NCBI GenBank assembly: GCA_964501505.1
Contig: CAZCSY010000069.1
Span: forward strand, 1 to 7,761
Direction: 5' to 3'
Length of the DNA stretch: 7,761 nt
Origin: CAZCSY01 sp964501505
GTDB taxonomy: Bacteria; Omnitrophota; Gorgyraeia; Velamenicoccales; Velamenicoccaceae
The position numbers and the translations under genes were made by a program. Below the pieces are notes generated by a model that was given only the letters and a program-made list of their open reading frames with translations, was not told the DNA's origin and did no database searches. Every line of letters begins with the position of its first letter. Position 1 is the first letter of the stretch. Positions 1 to 6,571 of this stretch are shown here, piece after piece.

Positions 1-877
1 GGCCCGCGTACTTGGGAGCCGAGCCGTGGACCGGCTCAAAGAGCGCTATCCCGTCACCGATGTTTGCGCCCGGCGCCACGCCCAACCCGCCGACGAGCCC
101 GGCGCACAGATCTGAGATGATGTCACCGTAGAGGTTCGGCAGAACGAGCACGTCGAAGTTGTGCGGCCGCAGCACCAACTGCATGCTCAGGTTATCCACG
201 ATCGCGTCGCTGAAACCAACCCGCCCCTCGTACTCCGCGGCCACCTCGCGGGCAACGCCCAAAAAGAGCCCGTCGGTGTACTTCATGATATTGGCCTTGT
301 GCACGGCCGTCACCTTCTTGCGGCCGTTCTTGAGCGCGTACTCAAAGGCAAAACGGATCACGCGCTCACTCGCACGGCGCGAAATGGGCTTGATGGAAAT
401 CCCGGAATCCAGACGGATCTGCTTTTGGGGATTGAGCCGGTTGACGATTCGGATCACCTCGGCGGCGCCCGGCGTCCCCTGCTCGAATTCGATACCGATA
501 TAAAGGTCCTCGCTGTTCTCGCGCACGATGACAAGGTCCACGTTCTCATACGGCGCCCGCACGCCGGGGATGGACTTGGCCGGACGCAGACACACATACA
601 GGTCCAGGTCATGGCGCAGCTGAACATTGACCGAACGAAAACCGCTGCCCACGGGCGTCACGATCGGTCCCTTGATCGCCACCCTGTTTTTCTTGATGGA
701 GGCGACGATGCCTTCCGGCAGCGGCGTGCCGAACTTCTTGACCCCGTGCGCACCGGCCTCAAACTCCTCCCAGGCGACGGCCACACCCGTCGCCTCGACA
801 CAGCGCCGCATCGCCAGCGTCACCTCGGGACCGATGCCGTCGCCGGGGATAAGGGTAATGGTGTGTCTGTTCTTCAT
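1..877 (-). CDS. isocitrate dehydrogenase-like (isocitrate/isopropylmalate dehydrogenase family), 3' end outside window
   Basis: Beta-decarboxylating dehydrogenase: oxidises a 2-hydroxy-3-carboxy acid with NAD(P)+ and releases CO2. I translated 292 residues from the ATG at 877; the frame is still open at base 1, so perhaps 40-70 C-terminal residues are missing. Visible family landmarks are the N-terminal LIPGDGIGPEV (residues 9-19), arginines R88, R98 and R119, catalytic Y126 in RENSEDLYIGIE, K194 in VHKANIMK, D228 in VDN, and D252/D256 in NLYGDIISD. The phosphorylation-loop region reads S82-V-N84-V-x-L-R88. This Ser-x-Asn pair is typical of isocitrate dehydrogenases and absent from isopropylmalate and homoisocitrate enzymes. 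The cofactor loop ends HGSAPKYAG, with Lys289-Tyr290 where NAD enzymes usually have Asp-Ile. The start codon overlaps the leuD-like stop as ATGA (874-877), implying translational coupling. Isocitrate is the favoured substrate by inference; isopropylmalate or homoisocitrate are less likely. Confidence 0.88.
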   Translation of the reverse strand, partial: MKNRHTITLIPGDGIGPEVTLAMRRCVEATGVAVAWEEFEAGAHGVKKFGTPLPEGIVASIKKNRVAIKGPIVTPVGSGFRSVNVQLRHDLDLYVCLRPAKSIPGVRAPYENVDLVIVRENSEDLYIGIEFEQGTPGAAEVIRIVNRLNPQKQIRLDSGISIKPISRRASERVIRFAFEYALKNGRKKVTAVHKANIMKYTDGLFLGVAREVAAEYEGRVGFSDAIVDNLSMQLVLRPHNFDVLVLPNLYGDIISDLCAGLVGGLGVAPGANIGDGIALFEPVHGSAPKYAG

Positions 878-1374
878 AGCGTGATGCCCCCGTGTTTTTT
901 GAAGTGCGCCACCACCCCGCCGTCGGCCAGGAGCCGGCGCATGACGGGAGGAAGCGGCAGGATCTGGATCTCACTCTTGCGGGTCGTATTCTTCAAGAGA
1001 CCCTTTTCAAGGTCGATCTCGAGGGCATCCCCTTCATTGATATTCTTCGTCTCGGCCTCGATGAGCGGCAGGCCGATGTTGATGGCGTTGCGGTAAAAGA
1101 TGCGCGCGAAGCTCTTGGCCACCACGCCGACGATTCCCGCCTCCTTGATGACGAGCGGCGCCTGTTCGCGGGAAGAGCCCATGCCGAAGTTCTTGCCTGC
1201 CACCAAAAGCGAGACGCCGGGCTTAAGCCGGGAGACGAGGGTCGGGTCGATATCCTCCATGAGGTGCTTGGCCAACTCCTTCATGTCGGTGATGGCAAAC
1301 TTGTAGCGACCCGAGATGATGTAATCGGTGTTGATGTCGTCGCCGACCTTATAGGATCGCCCCTTGAGGATCAT
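874..1374 (-). CDS. leuD: LeuD-like small subunit of aconitase/3-isopropylmalate dehydratase family hydro-lyase
   Basis: Swivelling small subunit of a two-subunit iron-sulfur hydro-lyase. It pairs with the large subunit encoded at 2460-3716 to isomerise isopropylmalate, citrate/isocitrate or homocitrate. The 166 residues match the short (about 160-170 aa) archaeal/HacB-like LeuD type rather than the roughly 200-residue E. coli type. Visible motifs are GDDINTDYI (11-19), the substrate-recognition loop SGRYKFAI (21-28), the active-site GSSREQAP (66-73) and the AKSFARIFYRNAINIGLP segment (86-103). The loop after RY is K-F-A, which as I recall matches neither the isopropylmalate nor the YLRT homoaconitase loop of characterised methanogen proteins, so the substrate is open. 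The start overlaps the pilT stop (ATGA, 1371-1374) and the stop overlaps the next gene in the same way. A GAGGAG (1386-1391) lies 11 nt upstream of the ATG inside pilT. The symbol denotes family, not proven leucine function. Confidence 0.92.
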   Translation of the reverse strand: MILKGRSYKVGDDINTDYIISGRYKFAITDMKELAKHLMEDIDPTLVSRLKPGVSLLVAGKNFGMGSSREQAPLVIKEAGIVGVVAKSFARIFYRNAINIGLPLIEAETKNINEGDALEIDLEKGLLKNTTRKSEIQILPLPPVMRRLLADGGVVAHFKKHGGITL

Positions 1375-2417
1375 AGGTTCTTGAACTCCTCGACGTGCTT
1401 GGCCTTGGCCAGGGCCGTCTCATACGTGATGATGCCGGCCTTGTAGAGTTCTTTCAAGGATTTATCCATGGTGCGCATGCCGTACTGCTGGCCCGTCTGG
1501 ATCAGGGTCGGGATCTGCTCGATCTCCTGTTCGCGCACGAGATTCCTGATGGCCGGCGTGCCGATCATGATCTCGGTGCAGACGATGCGGCCCACCCCGC
1601 TCGAACGCGGCAAGAGGAGCTGCGACACGACGCCCTGAAGACAATCCGCCAGCTGCAGCTTAACCTGCTGCTGCTGGTACGGAGGGAAGACGTCGATGAT
1701 GCGCTCGACGGTCTGCGGGGCGTCCGGCGTGTGCAACGTCGCCAGGACCAGATGGCCTGTCTCGGCCGCCGTCAGGGCCGTTGAGATCGTTTCGAGATCA
1801 CGCATTTCGCCGACGAAGATGACGTCGGGGTCCTGACGCAGGGCGTGGCGCAACGCCTCGGCGAACGACTTGGTATCGGAGAAGACCTCGCGCTGCTTGA
1901 TGATGCTGCGCTTATTCTTATGCAGGAACTCGATCGGGTCCTCGATCGAGACGATCATCTCCTGGCGCTCGGTGTTGATCAGGTCGATCATCGCCGCCAT
2001 GCTGGTGGTCTTGCCCACGCCCGTCGGGCCGGTGATGAGCACCAGACCATTGGGCTTGCGCGCCAGGTCCGAGACGATCGCCGGCAAAGACAAATCCTGG
2101 AGCTTGGGGATCTCGAGCGGGATGCGCCGGAAGGCGGCCTCGACGCTGCCGCGCTGGATGTGGACGTTGACGCGGAACCGGTCCATCCCCTGCATGGCGA
2201 CAGAAAGGTCCAGCTCCCAAGACGCCTCGAACTTCTCCTTCTGCTCGTTGGTCAGAACGCTGTAGATCAACCTCTTGGAATCCTCGCGGGTCAACTTCGG
2301 CAGGTCCGCCAAGGTCAGGCGGCCGTCAATGCGCAGGATGGGAGGCATGCCTTCCGTGAGGTGCAGATCGGATGCCTTTTTGTCGATCGTCAAGACCAGT
2401 AATTCTCTGAGCTCCAT
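1371..2417 (-). CDS. pilT: type IV pilus twitching motility/retraction ATPase PilT
   Basis: Hexameric cytoplasmic ATPase that powers depolymerisation (retraction) of type IV pili. The 348 residues are a normal PilT length. Visible in order: an N-terminal domain opening with SDLHLTEG (16-23) and RIDG (29-32), the Walker A GPTGVGKTT (130-138), the Asp box around VSIEDPIE (156-163), the Walker B region DPDVIFVGEMRD (196-207), and the His box HLVLATLHT (222-230). The C-terminal AIRNLVRE (289-296) corresponds to the AIRNLIRE motif that marks retraction ATPases and separates PilT from PilB/GspE. There is no N-terminal MshEN domain and no zinc tetracysteine as in PilB. The ATG at 2417 is preceded by AAGGGGG (2424-2430) with 6 nt spacing. 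No other pilus gene is visible. It lies 42 bp after leuC and overlaps leuD by ATGA, so it is an insertion inside a metabolic operon. PilU or a PilT paralogue is possible. Confidence 0.96.
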   Translation of the reverse strand: MELRELLVLTIDKKASDLHLTEGMPPILRIDGRLTLADLPKLTREDSKRLIYSVLTNEQKEKFEASWELDLSVAMQGMDRFRVNVHIQRGSVEAAFRRIPLEIPKLQDLSLPAIVSDLARKPNGLVLITGPTGVGKTTSMAAMIDLINTERQEMIVSIEDPIEFLHKNKRSIIKQREVFSDTKSFAEALRHALRQDPDVIFVGEMRDLETISTALTAAETGHLVLATLHTPDAPQTVERIIDVFPPYQQQQVKLQLADCLQGVVSQLLLPRSSGVGRIVCTEIMIGTPAIRNLVREQEIEQIPTLIQTGQQYGMRTMDKSLKELYKAGIITYETALAKAKHVEEFKNL

Positions 2418-2423
2418 GTCAAA

Positions 2424-2430
2424 CCCCCTT
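2424..2430 (-). promoter_or_regulatory. ribosome binding site of pilT
   Basis: On the minus strand the sequence reads AAGGGGG, 6 nt before the pilT ATG at 2417. It supports this start and lies in the 42-bp gap after the leuC stop, so pilT can initiate independently even though it is probably cotranscribed with leuC. Confidence 0.6.
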
Positions 2431-2459
2431 ATCGTATCGACCGCTCAAAGCGAAGACTA

Positions 2460-3716
2460 TTATAAATACTTTCTCGGGTCCGTGATCTTGCCGTCCAAAG
2501 CCGAGGCGACGACCGTGGCGGGAGACGCCAGATAAATAGACGCCTCGGGCTGGCCCATGCGGCCCTTGAAGTTACGGTTGGCCGTCGAGATGACCGTCTC
2601 GCCGGCCGACGGAACGCCGCTGTGCGTGCCGACGCACGGACCGCACCCCGGCGTCACCACGCTCGCGCCGGCCTCGATGAGCGTCGCAATGATGCCGCGC
2701 TTGACGGCCAAAAGGTAGATGTCACGGGAGGCCGGCGCCACGATAAGACGCACGTCCGGATGGATCCGGCGGCCGCGCAACATGCGCGCCGCGATGAACA
2801 GGTCTTCGTAACGTCCGTTCGTGCACGTCCCCAGGAACGCCTCCTGAACCGGCTGACCGGCGGCCTCTTCGACCGCGGCGTTGTTGTCTACGGCGTGCGG
2901 CCGGGCTAGCTGCGGCACCAGCGCCGAGACGTCGTATTCCTTGACCATGGCGTACGACGCGTCTTTGTCGGCGCGCTGGGGATTGGCCTTGCGCGTCTTG
3001 TTGCGGCCCAGGACCCACGTCAGCGTCGTCTTGTCCGGCGGGATGAGGCTGAACTTGGCGCCCATCTCGACGCCCATGTTGCAGACGGTGAAACGCGCGT
3101 CCATGCTCATGACATCAAGGGTCTTACCGTAAAATTCCACGGATTTGTAGGTCGCGCCGTCCGCTCTGAGATCCCCGATGATACGCAGGATGATGTCTTT
3201 GGAATAGACGCCCCGCGGCATCGCGCCCTTGAGGACGATCTTGATCGACTCCGGAACCTTAAACCAGTTCTTGCCGCAGGCCAGGGTGACGGCCAGATCC
3301 GTCGAACCCACGCCCGTCGCCAGAGCCCCGAGGGCTCCGTAAGTGCAGGTATGCGAGTCCGCGCCCAAAACGAGGTCGCCGGGCAGGACGTGGCCCATCT
3401 CCGGGATCACCTGGTGGCAGACCCCGCAGCCGACGTCGTAGAGGCGCAGACCGTACTCTCTTGCAAAATCGCGCAGTTCTTTGTGGACGGCGGAGACGCC
3501 CATGTTCGGCGAAGGCGCGCTGTGGTCCAGGACGATGGCGGACCGGCCCGGGTCAAAGACCTGTTTGACGCCCAGGGCCCGGAAGCGGTCCGCGATGATC
3601 TTGCTCGTGCCGTCCTGGCCGAAGCAAAAATCCACAGGGGCAACGCAGAAACCGCCGGCGCGCAGATCCTGTCCCGCGTGCTGACTCAATATCTTTTCCG
3701 CTATCGTCTTACCCAT
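2460..3716 (-). CDS. leuC: LeuC-like large subunit of aconitase/3-isopropylmalate dehydratase family hydro-lyase
   Basis: Catalytic [4Fe-4S] subunit of a dehydratase/isomerase that moves a hydroxyl between adjacent carbons of a tricarboxylate or an isopropylmalate. Its 418 residues fit the HacA/archaeal-type LeuC (about 420 aa), not the roughly 470-residue proteobacterial LeuC. The three cluster ligands are visible: C298 in LGTCTNGR, and C358 and C361 in PGCGPCVG. Other family landmarks are MGKTIAEKIL at the N-terminus, GADSHTCTYGALGALATGVGSTD (118-140) and GRMGQPEASIYLASPATV (385-402). The ATG at 3716 is the earliest possible in frame because TAA lies four codons upstream (3726-3728). The Shine-Dalgarno is poor: the only GGAAG is about 15 nt upstream. 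The partner subunit lies beyond pilT at 874-1374. The dehydrogenase downstream makes an aconitase role plausible; isopropylmalate or homoaconitate remain possible. Confidence 0.93.
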   Translation of the reverse strand: MGKTIAEKILSQHAGQDLRAGGFCVAPVDFCFGQDGTSKIIADRFRALGVKQVFDPGRSAIVLDHSAPSPNMGVSAVHKELRDFAREYGLRLYDVGCGVCHQVIPEMGHVLPGDLVLGADSHTCTYGALGALATGVGSTDLAVTLACGKNWFKVPESIKIVLKGAMPRGVYSKDIILRIIGDLRADGATYKSVEFYGKTLDVMSMDARFTVCNMGVEMGAKFSLIPPDKTTLTWVLGRNKTRKANPQRADKDASYAMVKEYDVSALVPQLARPHAVDNNAAVEEAAGQPVQEAFLGTCTNGRYEDLFIAARMLRGRRIHPDVRLIVAPASRDIYLLAVKRGIIATLIEAGASVVTPGCGPCVGTHSGVPSAGETVISTANRNFKGRMGQPEASIYLASPATVVASALDGKITDPRKYL

Positions 3717-3757
3717 TTCAATTCGTTATTTCTTCCGATGGAAACTGGTTTTAAAAA

Positions 3758-4915
3758 TTACAACCACTCCTCGATGCGGTCAAGGCCCTTCTTGATCGTC
3801 TCCATGCCGGTGGCAAAACTCAGGCGCACATGCGTGTCCGCCCCGAACGGCGCGCCCGGGATCACGGCGACGTGCTTCTCCTCCAGGAGCCGCTTGGCGA
3901 ACGTGAACGAATCAAGGCCCGTCTTCGAGATATCGACAAAGATGTAGAAGGCGCCTTCGGGCAACGTGTAGCCGAGCTTGCCCTTCATGGCGTCGAGGCG
4001 CCCGACGATATAATCCCGGCGGTCCTGGAAGGTCCTCTTGATCTCCGCAAAGAAGTCCTCCCCCAGCGTGAAGGCCGCCAGGGCCCCCTTCTGGGCAAAA
4101 GAGGTCGGATTAGACGTCGAGTGGTCCTGGATGTTCGCCATCGCCTTGGCGAGAGCGGGATCCGCCGCCAGATACCCCAGGCGCCAGCCCGTCATCGCGA
4201 AGGACTTGGAAAAGCCGCTGACCGTGACGGTCCGTTTCTTCATCTCCTCGGAGAGGCTCGCGATGGAGACGTGCGTGATCCCGTCGAAGATGATCTTCTC
4301 GTAGATCTCATCGCTGATGCAGGTGATGTCGTGCTTCACGCAGAAGTCCGCCAGGGCCTTGAGATCCTGCCTGCGATAGACGACCCCGCACGGATTCGAC
4401 GGGCTATTCAGGATCAAGGCCTTTGTCTTGGGGGAAACCGCTTTTTTGAGAAGGGACGCATTCACCTTGAAGCCGTCGGCCGCCCGCGTGACGACGGGGA
4501 CCGGCCGCCCGCCGGCGAGCTTGACCATCTCGGGATAGCTCACCCAGTACGGCACGGGGATCAAGACCTCGTCGCCCGCGTCGATCAGGGCCTGCAGGGC
4601 ATTATACAGCGAGTGCTTCGCCCCGCAGGAGACGATGACCCAGGAGACGTCCACGTCCAGGCCGTTCTCGGCCTTGAATTTTTTGACGATCGCTTCTTTG
4701 AGTTCGGGGATGCCGGTGGTCGGCGTGTAGCGGGTGAAACCACTTCTGAGCGCCTCGATCGCGGCCGCCTTGATCACCTGGGGGGTGTCAAAGTCCGGTT
4801 CGCCCGCGCCGAAGGGCACGACATCGACGCCCTCCTTGATCATCCGCTTGGCAGCGGCCGTAATCTGCAAGGTGGCGGACGGACTGACTTCCTTGGCTCG
4901 ACGCGATAAGGCCAT
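3758..4915 (-). CDS. aspartate-type aminotransferase, class I fold type I (PLP-dependent)
   Basis: PLP aminotransferase of the aspartate aminotransferase family, probably exchanging the amino group between aspartate/oxaloacetate and glutamate/2-oxoglutarate in the cytoplasm. Its 385 residues match the bacterial Thermus-type AspAT subgroup. Visible are the substrate-loop VPFGAGEPDFDTP (33-45), SCGAKHSLYNAL (96-107), YWVSYPEMVKLAGG (123-136), N174 in SPSNPCGVVY, D202 and Y205 in SDEIYEKIIF, the PLP lysine K237 in SGFSKSFAMTGWRLGY, and R364 in VRLSFA, which should bind the substrate alpha-carboxylate. The usual NPTG is NPCG here. The ATG at 4915 is fixed by an in-frame TGA at 4931-4933. No Shine-Dalgarno is evident, and the gene starts 20 bp after the rplQ stop, which suggests reinitiation or coupling to ribosomal-operon translation. 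Specificity within the family cannot be read with certainty; a prephenate or aminoadipate transaminase is possible. Confidence 0.93.
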   Translation of the reverse strand: MALSRRAKEVSPSATLQITAAAKRMIKEGVDVVPFGAGEPDFDTPQVIKAAAIEALRSGFTRYTPTTGIPELKEAIVKKFKAENGLDVDVSWVIVSCGAKHSLYNALQALIDAGDEVLIPVPYWVSYPEMVKLAGGRPVPVVTRAADGFKVNASLLKKAVSPKTKALILNSPSNPCGVVYRRQDLKALADFCVKHDITCISDEIYEKIIFDGITHVSIASLSEEMKKRTVTVSGFSKSFAMTGWRLGYLAADPALAKAMANIQDHSTSNPTSFAQKGALAAFTLGEDFFAEIKRTFQDRRDYIVGRLDAMKGKLGYTLPEGAFYIFVDISKTGLDSFTFAKRLLEEKHVAVIPGAPFGADTHVRLSFATGMETIKKGLDRIEEWL

Positions 4916-4935
4916 GGGAGAAGATGCCTGTCAGG

Positions 4936-5505
4936 TTATTCCGACTTCTTCTTAAAAAGCTTGCCGAGGCCGGCCGGCGACTTCTTGGGCTTCTTCGATT
5001 CATCGGTCGCCCCGGCGGAGGCCGCGTCTTGGGGTGCCTGCTCGACGTCCTGATCTTTGTCGGCCTGAAGCGCGGCCCGCACGCGTTCCGCGGTGCGCTT
5101 TTTCTCTTCCTGCTTGTCCTTGGGTATCGCCGCCCGCAGGCTCTCTTTTTGGGAAGAAAGCTCCAGGACCACCAGTTGGGCGTTGTCTCCGCGGCGCCGC
5201 TTGTACGCAATGATGCGGGTGTAACCGCCGTTGTGCTCGGTGAACATCGGCGCCACCTCATTAAAGAGACGGCTGACCAACCGGTGATCGTTCAAATAGG
5301 CATAGGCCCGCCGGCGGGCCGCAAGAGAATCCGCTTGCTTGCCCATCGTGATGAGACGCTCCACCAGCTGACGGGCCAGCTTGGCCCGCACCTGCGTCGT
5401 GACGATGCGCTGATGCAGGAGCACGGCGCGCGCCAGCGACCGGATCGTCGCCTCATAATACGAACTGAAACGGGAAAGCTTCTGTGTTTTGTGTCTGTGC
5501 CTCAT
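4936..5505 (-). CDS. rplQ: 50S ribosomal protein L17 with long C-terminal extension
   Basis: Large-subunit protein L17, which in known ribosomes contacts 23S rRNA near the exit-tunnel side. Residues 1 to about 118 are the conserved L17 body: MRHRHKTQKLSR at the N-terminus, the LARAVLLHQRIVTTQVRAK region (24-42), FNEVAPMF (81-88), GGYTRI (93-98), and the final strand RGDNAQLVVLEL (105-116). The usual protein ends here at about 115-130 residues. This one runs to 189, adding about 70 residues of charged sequence rich in Lys, Glu, Asp, Ala and Gln, ending with a lysine cluster (LFKKKSE). The body and tail share one uninterrupted frame, so this is a genuine extension rather than a frameshift. It starts 15 bp after the rpoA stop, with only a weak purine-rich site, as expected for a coupled last gene of the alpha operon. 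Confidence 0.97.
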   Translation of the reverse strand: MRHRHKTQKLSRFSSYYEATIRSLARAVLLHQRIVTTQVRAKLARQLVERLITMGKQADSLAARRRAYAYLNDHRLVSRLFNEVAPMFTEHNGGYTRIIAYKRRRGDNAQLVVLELSSQKESLRAAIPKDKQEEKKRTAERVRAALQADKDQDVEQAPQDAASAGATDESKKPKKSPAGLGKLFKKKSE

Positions 5506-5520
5506 GGTCTGTCCAAGCGT

Positions 5521-6513
5521 CTACTTCTCAAACTTGAGTTTTTTATCATCGATCGGCATGCCGAGCGTCAGCGCCATCCCCACGATGAGCTCTTTGACCT
5601 CGGTCAGGGACTTCTTGCCGAAGTTGCGCAGGCCCAAGAGCTCGCTCTCGGACTTGCGCACGAGGTCCGCAATCGTCTTGATGTTCGCCTCGCGCAGGCA
5701 GTTGGAACTGCGCACGGAAAGCTCCAACTCCGAGATCGACATGCGCAGCTTCTCGTACATCTGGGCCTCTTCCGGACTCATCAGGTCCTCTTCCTCGAGT
5801 TCCTCGGGGATCTCGCCGAGGTTCATGAAGACGTCCAGGTGGCCGCGCAGGATATTGGCGGCATACAGCATCGCCTCCTTGGGGTCGATGCTGCCATTGG
5901 TGTGGACCTCAAGGATCAGGCGGTCGTAATCGGTCTTCTGCCCCACGCGGGTATTCTCGACGTGGTAGGAGACGCGCTTGACCGGCGAGAAGGCGGAGTC
6001 CACGACGATCGCCCCGATCGGCTGTTCGTCCTTCTTGTTTTGCTCGGTCGTCACGAATCCGCGGCCCCGGCCGACCTCCATCTCCAGGTGGAACTTCGTG
6101 TCCTTGTTCAATGTGGCGATGTGCAGGTCGGGATTGAGGACCTCGACGGTGCCGTCGGTGATGATGTCGCGGCCCGTCACCTCGCCCGCCTTGTCCTTCT
6201 TGATAGAGATGGTCTTCGCGGCGCGGGAGTGACTGCTCAGGATCAGGTTCTTAATGTTCAGGATGATATCCGTCACGTCCTCCTGGATGCCCTCGATCGT
6301 GCTGAACTCGTGAAGCACGCCGTCGATCTTGACGGACGTCACCGCGCTGCCTTCGATCGAGGACAACAACACCCGGCGCAGGGAGTTACCCAGGGTGACG
6401 CCGAAACCGCGCTCAAAAGGCTCGGCCACGAACCGGGCGTATATCGACGTGTGTGACCCCTCATCTATCTCCAAGAATCTCGGTAACTGAAAATCTTTCC
6501 ACTTGATCCCCAT
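5521..6513 (-). CDS. rpoA: DNA-directed RNA polymerase subunit alpha
   Basis: Alpha subunit; its dimer nucleates RNA polymerase assembly (beta, then beta-prime), and its C-terminal domain contacts UP elements and activators. The 330 residues match the normal length. The N-terminal domain (about 1-230) shows PFERGFGVTLGNSLRRVLLSS (32-52), the dimer/assembly core, followed by the EGIQEDVTDI loop (74-83) and GRGRGFV (148-153 region). An acidic linker (about 236-250) leads to the alpha-CTD (about 255-320), with LSVRSSNCL (265-273) carrying the DNA-contacting Arg268 and Asn271, and LGLRNFGKKSLTEVKE (293-308). Both domains are intact, so this is a complete bacterial alpha. It has the strongest ribosome binding site in the window and lies 57 bp after rpsD and 15 bp before rplQ. 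Confidence 0.99.
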   Translation of the reverse strand: MGIKWKDFQLPRFLEIDEGSHTSIYARFVAEPFERGFGVTLGNSLRRVLLSSIEGSAVTSVKIDGVLHEFSTIEGIQEDVTDIILNIKNLILSSHSRAAKTISIKKDKAGEVTGRDIITDGTVEVLNPDLHIATLNKDTKFHLEMEVGRGRGFVTTEQNKKDEQPIGAIVVDSAFSPVKRVSYHVENTRVGQKTDYDRLILEVHTNGSIDPKEAMLYAANILRGHLDVFMNLGEIPEELEEEDLMSPEEAQMYEKLRMSISELELSVRSSNCLREANIKTIADLVRKSESELLGLRNFGKKSLTEVKELIVGMALTLGMPIDDKKLKFEK

Positions 6514-6521
6514 TCTCCTGG

Positions 6522-6528
6522 CCTCCTT
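6522..6528 (-). promoter_or_regulatory. strong ribosome binding site of rpoA
   Basis: The minus strand reads AAGGAGG, a near-perfect anti-16S complement, 8 nt before the rpoA ATG at 6513. It sits in the 57-bp rpsD-rpoA gap, the longest intergenic gap in the window, and fixes the rpoA start. I see no clear promoter or hairpin in the rest of this gap. Confidence 0.85.
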
Positions 6529-6571
6529 GAATTGCCCCCACTGGTTTCGAGGTCGAAGTGCCTCACAAAGC

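Noticed and set aside
1..877. Calling the left-edge gene leuB (3-isopropylmalate dehydrogenase) because it follows leuD
   Set aside because: The Ser-x-Asn-Val-x-Leu-Arg substrate segment and the Lys-Tyr cofactor pair fit isocitrate dehydrogenases better than LeuB, so no leuB symbol was given.
161..1096. Plus-strand open frame of about 311 codons opposite the dehydrogenase and leuD
   Set aside because: Spans two real minus-strand genes and their ATGA junction; low-information composition and no domain.
3717..3757. Possible promoter or terminator in the AT-rich 41-bp gap between the aminotransferase and leuC
   Set aside because: The gap is AT-richer than its surroundings, but I found no convincing -35/-10 pair at proper spacing. 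The only inverted repeat (TTCC/GGAA) is a 4-bp stem without a T-run.
3830..4909. Plus-strand open frame of about 360 codons opposite the aminotransferase
   Set aside because: Antisense shadow of a conserved gene with strongly biased Arg/Asp/Gly composition and no motif.
4936..5150. L17 tail as a frameshift artefact or a separate small gene
   Set aside because: The body and tail are in one continuous frame with no internal start site or ribosome binding site, and codon composition is like the rest of the window.
4924..6456. Long plus-strand open frame of about 510 codons opposite rplQ and rpoA
   Set aside because: It lies wholly antisense to two unmistakable conserved genes, and its translation is Arg/Leu/His/Asp-rich with no recognisable domain, as expected from the complement of GC-rich codons.
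6514..6571. Regulatory element in the rpsD-rpoA gap
   Set aside because: Apart from the rpoA ribosome binding site I see no stable hairpin or promoter-like hexamers, and cotranscription is the norm here.
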